A DNA stretch of 64,000 nucleotides, taken from the NCBI GenBank assembly GCA_963977495.1, contig CAXBOT010000002.1:124001-188000 (forward strand). The letters are read 5' to 3'. Source of the stretch: UBA1672 sp963977495. Lineage in GTDB: Bacteria; Pseudomonadota; Alphaproteobacteria; Micavibrionales; Micavibrionaceae. The notes beneath the pieces were generated by a model that worked only from the letters and a program-made list of their open reading frames with translations, was not told where the DNA came from and did no database searches. Within the stretch, counting starts at the first letter, position 1; every line of letters begins with the position of its first letter. The position numbers and the translations under genes were made by a program. Shown here piece after piece: positions 51,829 to 61,459 of this stretch.

Positions 51829-53019
51829 ATGAGTGTTCAGCCGTTAAAGTCATCAACGCATCTTATTTTTTGGGTCGTCACAACGATTGTGTTTGTGCTG
51901 TCTGTTTTATTGTTTAAGGCGGTGCTTTTGCCCTTTGTCATGGGGATCGCCGTGGCGTATTTGCTCAACCCGATTGTCTGTAAATTCGGTGATATCGGTA
52001 TTGCGCGCGGGCCTGCCTCGCTCATGATTTTGTTCAGTTTTCTGATCTTGATACTGGCGTTTGTCGGCGGCGTTTCACCGATTCTCTATCACGAATTATC
52101 ACAATTCTCGAAAGATTTGCCGGAATATATTGAAAAATTCTGGGAATTGATGCGCCCTGTTACGGCGTTGCTGGAGGATTATATCGGCGGCGCGGAGCCG
52201 GGGCGTCTGGAGAGTATTTTAAAGGATAACGCAGGGTCGGCGACGAAGGCCGCTCAAATTATCATTGGTCAAATCGCCGCAGGCGGGCAAGCCATGGTGG
52301 ATATGATCTCTGTGGCTGTGTTTATGCCGATTGTGGCGTATTTTATGATGAAGGAATGGCCGCATGTGACGCGTTGGGTGCATGATTTGATGCCGCGCCA
52401 TTCAAAGGATGTGATTACGGATATTCTCAAACAAATTGATTTGAAATTATCAGGCTTCATTCGCGGACAAATAAGCGTGGCGTTGGTGCTTGGTATTGCT
52501 TACGCCGTGATGCTGACATTGGTGGGGTTAAAATACGGCTTTTTGATCGGGCTGATGTCGGGGGTGCTTTCGGTCATACCGATGGTTGGCTCGGCGGTCG
52601 GGTTGATCGTGAGCGTCGCGGTGGCGTGGTTCCAATATGGCGATATAACGTTCGTTCTTTTGGTCGCCGGAATTTTCCTTGGCGGTCAGGTGATTGAGGG
52701 GAATTTCCTAACCCCTAAATTGGTTGGCGACAGTGTCGGGCTTCATCCGCTCTGGGTGTTTTTTGCTTTGCTTGCGGGCGGCAGTCTTCTTGGTATTTTG
52801 GGTATGTTCCTTGCTGTACCTATGGCGGCGGTCATCGGGGTTTTGCTCTCATTTGCCTTGCAAAAATATAAGCAAAGCGCATATTATCTGGAAAGCGAGG
52901 TGGCGGAAAAGCCGGCATCGAAACCGAAGCCTAAAACTGTGGCTAAGAAACCGAAAAAACCCGCGTCTTCCAAAACGAAAAAAGAAAAAACAACCGCCGT
53001 TAAAGGCAGTAAAGCGTAA
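51829..53019 (+). CDS. AI-2E transporter (PerM/TqsA) family membrane protein
   Basis: 396 residues with about eight membrane helices. The Pro-Phe-Val-Met-Gly-Ile-Ala-Val-Ala-Tyr-Leu-Leu-Asn-Pro (early) and the late Gly-Leu-His-Pro-Leu-Trp-Val-Phe-Phe-Ala-Leu-Leu-Ala-Gly-Gly signature place it in the AI-2E exporter/permease family; members move small molecules or ions, and the substrate is unknown. The cytoplasmic tail of about 40 residues is very rich in Lys and Pro. GGAGGAATAA precedes the ATG. It lies 7 bases before hdaA. Confidence 0.88.
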   Translation: MSVQPLKSSTHLIFWVVTTIVFVLSVLLFKAVLLPFVMGIAVAYLLNPIVCKFGDIGIARGPASLMILFSFLILILAFVGGVSPILYHELSQFSKDLPEYIEKFWELMRPVTALLEDYIGGAEPGRLESILKDNAGSATKAAQIIIGQIAAGGQAMVDMISVAVFMPIVAYFMMKEWPHVTRWVHDLMPRHSKDVITDILKQIDLKLSGFIRGQISVALVLGIAYAVMLTLVGLKYGFLIGLMSGVLSVIPMVGSAVGLIVSVAVAWFQYGDITFVLLVAGIFLGGQVIEGNFLTPKLVGDSVGLHPLWVFFALLAGGSLLGILGMFLAVPMAAVIGVLLSFALQKYKQSAYYLESEVAEKPASKPKPKTVAKKPKKPASSKTKKEKTTAVKGSKA

Positions 53020-53025
53020 ATAAAT

Positions 53026-53730
53026 ATGTCACCGTCTTCGTTTGTCAACGCACAGCAAATCCCCCTTGATCTTGGCTCGCGCCATGCTTATGGGCGCAGT
53101 GATTTTCAGATTGGGAAATCGAATGCTGCGGCTGTGGGGTGGATTGATCGTTGGCCGGAATGGCCTGCGCCTGTACTGATTTTACAAGGGCCACCAGCCA
53201 GCGGGAAAAGCCATTTGGCGGCGGTGTGGCAGGATATTGCATCGGCGGCGGCGGTTACTCCCGAAATGTTAATCACTCACGCGGCGGAGGATTTATTTGC
53301 CCTTGGTGATGCGTTGGTTTTAGACGGGCTTGATCCGTGGCTCGGCGATAGAGATGCGGAAACAACCTTGTTCCATCTTTATAATATGCTCAAGGAAGAG
53401 CAAAAAACCATGATGATAACCATGCGTATGGCACCGTCCAACGCAGATTTTATTATTCCTGATCTGGCCTCGCGCTTTCGCGCCGCGCCATCGGTATGTA
53501 TTCACGCGCCCGATGATATGTTATTGGCCTCGGTTCTGATTAAGCTGTTCAGTGATCGCCAGCTTAATGTCAGTAATGATGTGATTTCGTATCTTCTGCC
53601 GCGCATGGAGCGTTCCTTTGCTTCGGCGCGCGATATTGTTGCGCGTGCAGATCGCAAAGCCTTATCCGAAAAACGCCGTATATCCGTTCCGTTGATGCGT
53701 AAAGTATTGACGGAAATGCTTGGCTATTAG
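53026..53730 (+). CDS. hdaA: DnaA regulatory inactivator homologue (HdaA/Hda)
   Basis: 234 residues, related to the AAA+ part of DnaA. Beginning Gln-Ile-Pro-Leu-Asp-Leu-Gly (the clamp-binding-like N-terminus), then Walker A Gly-Pro-Pro-Ala-Ser-Gly-Lys-Ser and Leu-Val-Leu-Asp-Gly-Leu as Walker B. There is no DNA-binding helix-turn-helix domain IV, so it is Hda rather than DnaA. It promotes hydrolysis of DnaA-ATP after initiation, with the sliding clamp. It is in line with the PerM-type gene, the usual neighbour. Confidence 0.88.
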   Translation: MSPSSFVNAQQIPLDLGSRHAYGRSDFQIGKSNAAAVGWIDRWPEWPAPVLILQGPPASGKSHLAAVWQDIASAAAVTPEMLITHAAEDLFALGDALVLDGLDPWLGDRDAETTLFHLYNMLKEEQKTMMITMRMAPSNADFIIPDLASRFRAAPSVCIHAPDDMLLASVLIKLFSDRQLNVSNDVISYLLPRMERSFASARDIVARADRKALSEKRRISVPLMRKVLTEMLGY

Positions 53731-53749
53731 CAGAAATCCTATCGCGTGA

Positions 53750-54301
53750 TTACATCCAGCGCGTCGGACGAGCAGGGGCGTTGTAATCCATCGGATTTGT
53801 TAATGTGCTCAGCGTGTTTTCGGCGGGTTGAATATTCGCCCAACTCTCACACACGCAATCAATGACACTTAATGTTGCAGGGCTGTAACCTTCCGTTAAG
53901 CGTTGCATCACGGAATCTGATCCCTGCGCGGCGAGCAGAATGATGAGTTCATATATGCTGGGGTTATGGGCGATCAGTAAAATATTTTGATATTGGTCAT
54001 CGCATTTTTGAATTTCGTAAAGATAATCGCCAACAGAGCCGGAATATAAAATATCGGGCATAGTGGGGTTGTTGATATCCAAATGATCTTGCAGCCCTTT
54101 GAGGGTTTCGCGGGTGCGCCGCGCGGGAGAGCATAAAACGAAATCAGGCTTATAATCATTTTTCAGCATATGTTGCCCCAGAGCAACCGCATCTTCGGCC
54201 CCTTTTGGCGCGAGAGGGCGATTTGCATCGCCGTCGGATAACTCATTCACGGCAATCGCATGACGGAGTAAAAATAAACGTTTTCCTGAGTGTTTAGCCA
54301 T
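53750..54301 (-). CDS. sixA: Phosphohistidine phosphatase, SixA-like
   Basis: 183 residues. Leu-Leu-Arg-His-Ala near the start and Leu-Leu-Ile-Ala-His-Asn-Pro-Ser-Ile near residue 112 are the two catalytic histidine motifs in SixA form (His-Asn-Pro). In E. coli SixA dephosphorylates phosphorelay or PTS histidines; the target here is unknown. It is convergent with hdaA by 19 bases and lies 26 bases downstream of rnd on the same strand. Confidence 0.88.
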   Translation of the reverse strand: MAKHSGKRLFLLRHAIAVNELSDGDANRPLAPKGAEDAVALGQHMLKNDYKPDFVLCSPARRTRETLKGLQDHLDINNPTMPDILYSGSVGDYLYEIQKCDDQYQNILLIAHNPSIYELIILLAAQGSDSVMQRLTEGYSPATLSVIDCVCESWANIQPAENTLSTLTNPMDYNAPARPTRWM

Positions 54302-54327
54302 ATCTAAGGCTCTATCATCTTGGACGT

Positions 54328-55482
54328 TTAATCAATGGGTAATTTTGCAATTTTGCCATTTTTTAAACCGATGGCGAGCTTCCCATGTTTGATGGCAAGT
54401 GCATCTTCGCCGAAGATTTCCCTGCGCCATCCTTTGAGAGCAGGAACGTCGGCATCATCATCCAGCGCAATGGCTTCTAAATCACTGGAGGATGCAATGA
54501 TTTTGGCGGCAACCTCATGTTCCGTACTTTCGATTTTGAGTAGCATTTTCAATATATCAACAATGGTCATAACGGCAGGTTGCAAATGCACCTTTGTTTT
54601 TGGAACAGGCCATGTGTCTTGCGGGGATGCAAGGGCGGTTTCTATGGCTTTTAACAGCTGGTCGCCGATTTTTCCCTCTGCCATATCTTTGGAAAGGTTA
54701 CGGGTTTTCGCCAGTTGCGCTGCATTTTTGGGCGCTTGCCCTGCGATGCTGGCTAAAACGTCATCTTTCATCACCCATGTTTTGGGGATGTTGCGCTTTT
54801 GCGCCATATTTTCCCGTAATGCCGCGATCTCACGCAAAATAACAAGGTTGCGCGGCTTGGGGGAGCGTATTTTGATGCGTTCCCATGCTTTATACGGATC
54901 ATTCTGATAGGTGGCAGGGTTGCATAGAACTTCTTCTTCCTGCATCACCCATCCGGTGCGTCCGCGCTTGTCCAGAACACTCTTTAAATGGACATACACA
55001 TCGCATAAATGGGTGACATCGCCCAACGCATAGGTCAGTTGTTTGTCACTGAGCGGGCGGATTGACCAATCTGTGAATTGAGAGCTTTTATCAATTGTCC
55101 CGCCTGTGATACCGCTGACCAGTTTTTCGTAACCGATAGAATCGCCATAGCCACAAACCATCGCCGCAATTTGCGTATCAAAAATCGGCGCAGGGACAGT
55201 GCCTGTCATATTATAGAATATTTCCAGATCTTGCCGTCCGGCGTGAAAGACTTTGGTGATGTTTTTATTTTGGAACAGCGCGAATAAGGGGGCAAGGTCG
55301 ATGCCTTCGATCAAAGGGTCAATCGCCCGTGCATCTTTGTCAGGGCCGCTTATCTGGACAAGGCACAGTTTCGGGTAATAGGTCTTTTCCCGCAAGAACT
55401 CAGTGTCTATCGTTATAAAATCGTGTTGCGACAGGCCGTTGCAAAAGGCGGCGACATCTTCTGAAGTGGTGAGTGTGTGCAT
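54328..55482 (-). CDS. rnd: Ribonuclease D
   Basis: A 3'-5' exoribonuclease that trims tRNA precursors. DEDDy exonuclease: Asp26-Thr-Glu28, Asp in Gly-Arg-Gln-Asp-Leu-Glu, and Tyr-Ala-Leu-Gly-Asp-Val. An HRDC domain follows (about 205-290). Length 384. AAGGACATT precedes the ATG at 55482. sixA follows. Confidence 0.93.
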   Translation of the reverse strand: MHTLTTSEDVAAFCNGLSQHDFITIDTEFLREKTYYPKLCLVQISGPDKDARAIDPLIEGIDLAPLFALFQNKNITKVFHAGRQDLEIFYNMTGTVPAPIFDTQIAAMVCGYGDSIGYEKLVSGITGGTIDKSSQFTDWSIRPLSDKQLTYALGDVTHLCDVYVHLKSVLDKRGRTGWVMQEEEVLCNPATYQNDPYKAWERIKIRSPKPRNLVILREIAALRENMAQKRNIPKTWVMKDDVLASIAGQAPKNAAQLAKTRNLSKDMAEGKIGDQLLKAIETALASPQDTWPVPKTKVHLQPAVMTIVDILKMLLKIESTEHEVAAKIIASSSDLEAIALDDDADVPALKGWRREIFGEDALAIKHGKLAIGLKNGKIAKLPID

Positions 55483-55638
55483 AATGTCCTTAACATATTA
55501 GGATGCCATCATACAAAACCATGAGGGTTCGTCCAGCCCTTAAAGCATGTGATTTTGAAAAATCGGCGTGACATTGTGTCAGCATGCGGTATAAAAACAG
55601 ACTTAAGTAAACTCAAGCAGATGATACAGGACGAAATA

Positions 55639-57456
55639 ATGCACGCCTTTAGAACGCATAAATGTGACGAATTGAACAAAAGCCATGTTGGCCAGACGGT
55701 AAAATTATCGGGTTGGATAAACCGTATTTATGATTTGGGCGGGGTGTTGTTTGTTCTTCTGCGTGATACGCACGGCATTACACAATGTATTGTCGAAGAA
55801 AATTCGCCGTTGATGGATGATTTGAGCAAGTGGCGCGTAGAATCTGTGGTGACGATTATCGGCACTGTGCGCGAGCGCGACGCCGAAACGATCAACGCAA
55901 AAATGAAAACCGGCGAGATCGAAATTTATATTGATGAGGCCGAAGTGCAATCCGCCGCCGATATCATTCCTTTCCAAGTTTACGAAGATGATGGCGCGGG
56001 CGAAGATATCCGCCTGAGATACCGTTATCTTGATTTGCGCCGCGAGGGCATGCAAAAAAAGATCCGTTTGCGTAATGACGTTATCCGTACGATGCGCGAA
56101 AAAATGCACGGGCAGGGTTTTCAGGAATTCCAAACCCCAATTCTGACGGCAAGCTCACCAGAAGGCGCGCGGGATTATCTCGTGCCTTCACGTCTGCATC
56201 CGGGTAAATTCTATGCGCTGCCACAAGCACCGCAGCAATTTAAACAGCTTTTGATGATGAGCGGCTTTGATAAATATTTCCAGATCGCCCCATGTTTCCG
56301 CGATGAAGATGGCCGCGCCGATCGTCTGGCAGAGTTTTACCAGCTTGATGTTGAGATGAGCTTTGTAACGCAGGATGATGTGCATAACACCGTTCAGCCC
56401 GTTGTTGAGAGTATTTTCGAGGAATTTTCTGGTTTTACAGGTGAAAAACGCGATGTGATCTGGTGTGATTCTATCCCGTATAAAGAAGCGATGCTGAAAT
56501 ACGGCTCTGATAAGCCGGATTTGCGTAACCCGCTAGAAATCGTGGATGTCACCGAAGTTTTCGCGCGCGATGATGTGGAGTTTAAAGCCTTTAAGGGCGT
56601 GATTGCCAAGGGCGGTGTTGTCCGCGCAATCCGCGCACCAAAAGTCGCCGACCAACCACGCAGTTTCTTTGATAAGCTCAATAGTTGGGCGCAAGGTGAA
56701 GGCGCGCCTGGTTTGGGTTATGTGTTGTTTGCCGATGGTGAAGGAAAAGGCCCGATTGCCAAATTCATTCCCGAAGCAGCGCAAAGCGCGATCAAGGAGA
56801 TTTCAGGCTGCGAAGATGGCGATGCGATCTTCTTTATCTGTAACCAAGAGCTTCCGGCTGCGAAATTCGCAGGGGCGGCGCGTGATGCGATTTGTAATGC
56901 CTTGCCTGAAGGGCATGAGGCAGCGCGCGAAAAGAACGTTTACAAGCTTTGCTGGATTATCGATTTCCCGATGTATGAATTTGATGAAAACCAACAGAAA
57001 ATTGATTTCTCTCACAATCCGTTTTCAATGCCGCAAGGGGGCATGGCTGATCTGGAGAATAAAGATCCGCTGGATATCTATGCATGGCAATATGACTGCG
57101 TGTGTAACGGGTTTGAACTGGCTTCGGGCGCGATCCGTAACCACAGACCTGAAATCATGGAAAAGGCCTTTGGCATTGCCGGTTATGATAAGGATGTTTT
57201 AGAAGCTGAATTTGGTGGCATGCTCAATGCGATGCGCTACGGCGCGCCGCCGCACGGTGGTTTGGCGTTTGGTGTTGACCGCATTATCATGCTGCTCGCC
57301 GATGAGCCGAATTTGCGCGAGGTTTATGCCTTTGTCATGAATGGTCAGTACGAAGATCAAATGATGCAAGCGCCAAGCGTGGTGGATGAAAATCAGTTGA
57401 AAGACCTGCATTTAAAGGTGAACCTGCCGAAGAAACTCGCAACCGACGCCGCTTAA
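55639..57456 (+). CDS. aspS: Aspartyl-tRNA synthetase (bacterial type)
   Basis: 605 residues from the ATG at 55639, with an AGGACGAA site; the frame upstream is not homologous. Order: OB-fold anticodon domain, class II motif 2 (Phe-Arg-Asp-Glu-Asp-Gly-Arg-Ala-Asp-Arg), GAD insertion, motif 3 (Gly-Val-Asp-Arg-Ile-Ile-Met-Leu-Leu). It is the bacterial-type enzyme, which in many alphaproteobacteria also charges tRNA-Asn; gatCAB is not in the window, so this is undecided. The stop overlaps the convergent DUF808 gene by 4 bases. Confidence 0.95.
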   Translation: MHAFRTHKCDELNKSHVGQTVKLSGWINRIYDLGGVLFVLLRDTHGITQCIVEENSPLMDDLSKWRVESVVTIIGTVRERDAETINAKMKTGEIEIYIDEAEVQSAADIIPFQVYEDDGAGEDIRLRYRYLDLRREGMQKKIRLRNDVIRTMREKMHGQGFQEFQTPILTASSPEGARDYLVPSRLHPGKFYALPQAPQQFKQLLMMSGFDKYFQIAPCFRDEDGRADRLAEFYQLDVEMSFVTQDDVHNTVQPVVESIFEEFSGFTGEKRDVIWCDSIPYKEAMLKYGSDKPDLRNPLEIVDVTEVFARDDVEFKAFKGVIAKGGVVRAIRAPKVADQPRSFFDKLNSWAQGEGAPGLGYVLFADGEGKGPIAKFIPEAAQSAIKEISGCEDGDAIFFICNQELPAAKFAGAARDAICNALPEGHEAAREKNVYKLCWIIDFPMYEFDENQQKIDFSHNPFSMPQGGMADLENKDPLDIYAWQYDCVCNGFELASGAIRNHRPEIMEKAFGIAGYDKDVLEAEFGGMLNAMRYGAPPHGGLAFGVDRIIMLLADEPNLREVYAFVMNGQYEDQMMQAPSVVDENQLKDLHLKVNLPKKLATDAA

Positions 57457-58406
57457 GATTTTTCTTTTGATCGTGATGGTATAAATTGACTGGCGAAGCC
57501 GTAAATTTTTGCGGCTGCCGCGCCGATGAAACATCCGAAAATTCCGCTTAATGTGGCTTCGAACAGCCATTTTAGGCCGCCTTCCAGATGCAGGCTATGG
57601 CTGAGATGTTCCATGCTGTGATGCAGGACGGGAACGGAGTGAATCACAATCCCACCACCGACCCAGAGCATGGCGGCTGTGCCGATTGTGCCCAGAATTT
57701 TCAGGAAAGCGGGCATGGCCTTAATGATGTTCAGCCCCAGTTTCTTTATGATATCTGACTTGCCGTGTCTGGCCATGTGCGCGCCAAGATCATCGGCCTT
57801 TACGATCAGGGCAACTGTGCCGTAAACGCCGAGTGTAATACCAACGGCAATAATAATTAAGACCACCGCTTGCATCACAATATGCGTATCGGCAACCACG
57901 GCGTAGGATATGGCAACGATTTCTGCGGACAGGATGAAATCTGTTCTGATCGCGCCGGATGTTCTTTGTTTTTCCAACTCATCGGGCGTGATTGTGGGCA
58001 TGGTTTCGGTTGCGGCGTGTGCTTCCAGATGTGCTTCTTTGTGCCGCATTTTATGTAAGACATGGTGGATTTTCTCATAGCCCTCCAAACACAGATACAC
58101 TCCGCCAAAGGCGAGGATTGGTTGAATGGCCCATGGCGCGAGCCCGCCGAGAATGAGCGCGGCAGGGATAAGGAAAAGGATTTTGTTTTTAAGCGAGCCT
58201 TTGGCGATGTTCCAGATGATAGGCAATTCGCGTTTCGGGCTTAGCCCGACAACATATTTCGGTGTCACGGCGGCGTCATCAATTACCACGCCGATTGCCG
58301 ATGTGCCTGCGTTGCCGGTTTGAGTGGCAATGTCGTCTAAAGAGGCTGCGGTGACCTTTACAATAGCGCCGATATCGTCAAGAAGTGCGAGTAATCCTGT
58401 GCTCAT
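57453..58406 (-). CDS. DUF808 family inner membrane protein (YedI type)
   Basis: 317 residues. The N-terminal Gly-Leu-Leu-Ala-Leu-Leu-Asp-Asp-Ile and Gly-Asn-Ala-Gly-Thr-Ser-Ala-Ile-Gly-Val-Val-Ile-Asp-Asp-Ala-Ala-Val-Thr-Pro are characteristic. About six membrane helices. Function unknown in all bacteria where it occurs. It overlaps the aspS end by 4 bases. Confidence 0.88.
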   Translation of the reverse strand: MSTGLLALLDDIGAIVKVTAASLDDIATQTGNAGTSAIGVVIDDAAVTPKYVVGLSPKRELPIIWNIAKGSLKNKILFLIPAALILGGLAPWAIQPILAFGGVYLCLEGYEKIHHVLHKMRHKEAHLEAHAATETMPTITPDELEKQRTSGAIRTDFILSAEIVAISYAVVADTHIVMQAVVLIIIAVGITLGVYGTVALIVKADDLGAHMARHGKSDIIKKLGLNIIKAMPAFLKILGTIGTAAMLWVGGGIVIHSVPVLHHSMEHLSHSLHLEGGLKWLFEATLSGIFGCFIGAAAAKIYGFASQFIPSRSKEKS

Positions 58407-58442
58407 GCTTATTCTTATTCTTTATAATGACGGATTGAATGA

Positions 58443-59240
58443 TTAAAGATCGTGGGCGCGTGGTGGTTCGATGCCTTCGTCCTGATCGCCGCTTCCGGTT
58501 TCACCAGAGCCTGATTCATCGCTGTCACTGCGCGTGGTGTTGTAATTATGATAGGCGTAGGGGGTGCTCTGACGTTGTGATTGCATAACGGCGCTCAGCA
58601 TACCAAATGACGGACCCATGACCTCAGGTGCTTCGGGTTCGGGTGAGCCCATTCTTAAATCTGCGACATCGCGTGAAAGCTTAGCTTCAACTTCAATAAC
58701 TTCTTCCGTTGTTTCAACGTCGGCCAGTTCCACTTCGCGTTCTTTAATGCGCTTCATGAACATTTTTAGTCGGCTACGTTTTTGTTTCTTTTTGTCGATG
58801 ATCTCTTCATCCAGCCCATCAGCAATAGCGCTCTCGATTGTTTCATCAAGCTTTTCAATGCGGTTTTCGATATTTTCCGTGATGACGTTAATTCTGGTCT
58901 GAACATGCGTAAACATACGCGCAAAGTCTTTTGCCAGCATGATTTCAAGTTGTCTGAGTAATTCCTGAAGCTCTTCGGCTTTGCGCTTTTTCTCCGCATC
59001 GCCTTTTAAAGTGCCGGAGGGCGCAAGGGAGGAGTGCTCACCATTCATGAGATGTTGCAGCATATAGCCTGTGTCATAGCCCTTAATCTCCATCATAAGC
59101 TGGACGGTATTACGGAGCACCTCTTTCAGGCTATCCAGTCCGATTGAGTTCGGGCGCTCCAGGAAAGCGTTAAGCTCTTTTAAGGCAAGCGTTTCGTGAT
59201 CTGCTATTTCTGTGCCGTCGATGGCTAAAGATGTGTTCAT
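58443..59240 (-). CDS. Unknown coiled-coil protein
   Basis: 265 residues. Residues about 85-200 are predicted coiled coil with many Glu, Lys and Arg. The C-terminal 60 residues are Ser/Gly/Asp/Pro-rich and probably disordered. No signal peptide or membrane segment. A structural or scaffold role is likely, but no family is recognised. Confidence 0.7.
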   Translation of the reverse strand: MNTSLAIDGTEIADHETLALKELNAFLERPNSIGLDSLKEVLRNTVQLMMEIKGYDTGYMLQHLMNGEHSSLAPSGTLKGDAEKKRKAEELQELLRQLEIMLAKDFARMFTHVQTRINVITENIENRIEKLDETIESAIADGLDEEIIDKKKQKRSRLKMFMKRIKEREVELADVETTEEVIEVEAKLSRDVADLRMGSPEPEAPEVMGPSFGMLSAVMQSQRQSTPYAYHNYNTTRSDSDESGSGETGSGDQDEGIEPPRAHDL

Positions 59241-59302
59241 TGTCTTACCGCTGCATGTTTTATTTATGCGTGCATATATAGTCTAGAAAAGCCGTTTTGT
59301 CA

Positions 59303-59347
59303 AAAAAGTAGCCCGAGCGCATCGATGTGTGGAGAGCGCGCGCTCGG
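59303..59347 (-). terminator. Possible terminator of the diguanylate cyclase gene
   Basis: A perfect 8-base stem CCGAGCGC/GCGCTCGG (59313-59320 and 59340-59347, loop of 19) is followed on the minus strand by TACTTTTTT. The T-run begins about four bases after the stem and the loop is large, so efficiency is uncertain. Confidence 0.45.
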
Positions 59348-59411
59348 ACTGTGGGGATACACCTGCCATATAGGTTAGGGAGGAAGGGGCAAGGCGAGGT
59401 GTGTTTAATCT

Positions 59412-60140
59412 TTATGCGTTTTCTTTTCTGCGTGTTTCCTTATGGGCGTACATGCCTTGATCGGCTTGCTCTATAATGCTTTCGATCGTATCGCCTTTTG
59501 CGTATTCTTTTAATCCTAAGCTGCCATGGATATGGATGTTTGATCCCTTCCAGTCAAAGGATAAGGTGTTGAGATCATTGCCGAGCTTTTTGGCGCGGTG
59601 CATGGCTTTGGCAATGGATGTGTTTGGCATCAGAATAATAAACTCATCGCCGCCCATGCGCGATACAACATCCATAGGGCGCACGGCGGCCTTTAGAAAA
59701 TGTGCCACTGTTTTTAAGGCTTCATCACCGGCAAGGTGGCCGAATGTGTCATTGATGGTTTTGAAGTAATCCAGATCAATCATAATCAACAAACCGCCGA
59801 TATTGTCGCTTCTGTTGGTTCTGTCCAACTCCCCTTCGAAATCGGCGTAAAAACCGCGTCTGTTGGTGAGCCCTGTGAGTTCATCAATGGTCAGGATGCT
59901 TTCCAGATCTTTGATGCGTTTTTCTTTGAGCACCAAATCGCGTTCTGTTTGTTGTAGCATTTTGTAAGCGGCCTTAAGCAGCGCCGTTGTGTCCGTCGCT
60001 TTGGTGACCTGTTCGTTTTTTCTCAAAAAGCCGAGAATGTCACCCGTATTGCCTAAAAAGCCTTTTGCTGGCTGTGGCTTGCCCGTGATGTGATTTTGTT
60101 TTTCAATAACATATGCATTTTGAACAGTGTCTGATGTCAT
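59412..60140 (-). CDS. Diguanylate cyclase (single GGDEF domain)
   Basis: 242 residues. Coiled-coil-like segment (about 45-85) leads into a GGDEF domain with the active Gly-Gly-Asp-Glu-Phe and the inhibition-site Arg-x-x-Asp (Arg-Pro-Met-Asp) five residues before it, so it should make cyclic di-GMP and respond to product inhibition. No sensor domain precedes. The upstream 327-base region contains no clear gene. Confidence 0.92.
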   Translation of the reverse strand: MTSDTVQNAYVIEKQNHITGKPQPAKGFLGNTGDILGFLRKNEQVTKATDTTALLKAAYKMLQQTERDLVLKEKRIKDLESILTIDELTGLTNRRGFYADFEGELDRTNRSDNIGGLLIMIDLDYFKTINDTFGHLAGDEALKTVAHFLKAAVRPMDVVSRMGGDEFIILMPNTSIAKAMHRAKKLGNDLNTLSFDWKGSNIHIHGSLGLKEYAKGDTIESIIEQADQGMYAHKETRRKENA

Positions 60141-60467
60141 TTTAGCTACCCTTTCTTGTGCGCTTGCGCGCCTGTTTACTCAATATTTCCCGAATAGAGT
60201 CATGCGAAAATCGTGCCAATTATGTAATATAGGTAAATTAACAATATATTTCAGTCACTTATATTTATAGGTGTTTGTTTTCAAGGCGGGCGCGTTGCAG
60301 GCAGAAATGTTCATATTCGGGGTTTTTATGTGAAAAAAAACGGCAGAGTTTGCCTTTCTCCCTTTATTACCCTTTTAGCGCACGTTTGTTTCAGGTAAGA
60401 TATGTGCAGTGCGCAATGCATTGAATTTTTTCTTTGTGGTAAGTTTGAAAGAGTGAATAGGTCTTGT
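60141..60467. other. Intergenic region between the GGDEF gene and eipB
   Basis: 327 bases without a convincing gene. Only a short GGCA/TGCC hairpin near 60340-60355 and AT-rich stretches are visible. The divergent promoters of the two genes are presumably here but cannot be located with confidence. Confidence 0.5.
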
Positions 60468-61367
60468 ATGAGTATCTATAAAAAAACACGAAAAAACAGT
60501 ATCTTATGTGGTTTATGTCTCGTTGCATTTCTTGTTTTTCCTACGACTTCTCATGCGACGCTGGACCGTGCACGTGAGGCAGGGTTCATGGCGCATAAAG
60601 CGCTTTATGAGATCCAATTATCCTCAAAATCAAGTAGTTCTAAAATCGCGAATATCAGTGGAAAAATGTTCTATGAATGGCAACCATCTTGTGATGCGTG
60701 GGTTTCTAATCATAGATTTGATATGATGTACGAATATAGCGAAGGCCCCGCGCTGCGTGTGACCAGTGATTTTTCGACGTACGAGTCCTTTGATGGTGCG
60801 CGTTTTAATTATACGTCACAACGTAAGAAGGATGGTGCCGTTTTTGAAGAAGTGCGCGGTAATGTCAAAGCAAACGAGGCCGCTTACCCGAACGAGGCTG
60901 TCTATACCATACCTGAGGACTTGGTCTTTGATTTACCCAAGGGGACATTATTCCCGATGGCACATACGTTAGATGTGCTTAATGCGATAAGAACCAATAA
61001 AAAATTCGTACAGGCAACAATTTTTGACGGTAGCGATGATGAGGGCCCTGTTGAGGTTAATAGCTTCATAGGCAAGCCGGCCACATATACAATCCCTGAG
61101 GAGTATAAAGAATATATTGATAAGGATTTGGTGCAGGCCAAGGCTTGGAAATTACGGCTGGCCTTTTTCCCGCTGAATAAACCCGATAGTACGTCAGATT
61201 ATGAAATGTCGCTGGTTTTTCATGAGAACGGCGTGATAAGCGATATGGAAATTGATTATGGTGATTTTTCAGTGACGCAAACACTGGTTGCAATTGAACC
61301 TTTAGGTGATGCGTGTGATCCGGAAGTGGGCGCGCCCGCTGACATAAAAAAGATCAAAGAAAAATAA
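60468..61367 (+). CDS. eipB: Cell envelope integrity protein EipB (DUF1849)
   Basis: 299 residues from the ATG at 60468. Signal peptide (hydrophobic 12-27, ending Ser-His-Ala). The mature protein begins with the Ala-His-Lys-Ala-Leu-Tyr-Glu-Ile-Gln-Leu pattern and contains Gly-Lys-Met-Phe-Tyr-Glu-Trp and Cys-Asp-Ala-Trp, with a second cysteine near the C-terminus (Asp-Ala-Cys-Asp-Pro), as in EipB, which has a conserved disulfide. Known in Brucella as a periplasmic beta-spiral protein needed for envelope stability. It lies upstream of divK by 92 bases. Confidence 0.9.
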   Translation: MSIYKKTRKNSILCGLCLVAFLVFPTTSHATLDRAREAGFMAHKALYEIQLSSKSSSSKIANISGKMFYEWQPSCDAWVSNHRFDMMYEYSEGPALRVTSDFSTYESFDGARFNYTSQRKKDGAVFEEVRGNVKANEAAYPNEAVYTIPEDLVFDLPKGTLFPMAHTLDVLNAIRTNKKFVQATIFDGSDDEGPVEVNSFIGKPATYTIPEEYKEYIDKDLVQAKAWKLRLAFFPLNKPDSTSDYEMSLVFHENGVISDMEIDYGDFSVTQTLVAIEPLGDACDPEVGAPADIKKIKEK

Positions 61368-61459
61368 AGGACTTATGTGAGTTATATTAACGTTTTAGCA
61401 AGGCCTTGCGCATAGGATACTGTTGAAGTAACAAATCTGTCGGGATAGTAGCAAACCAA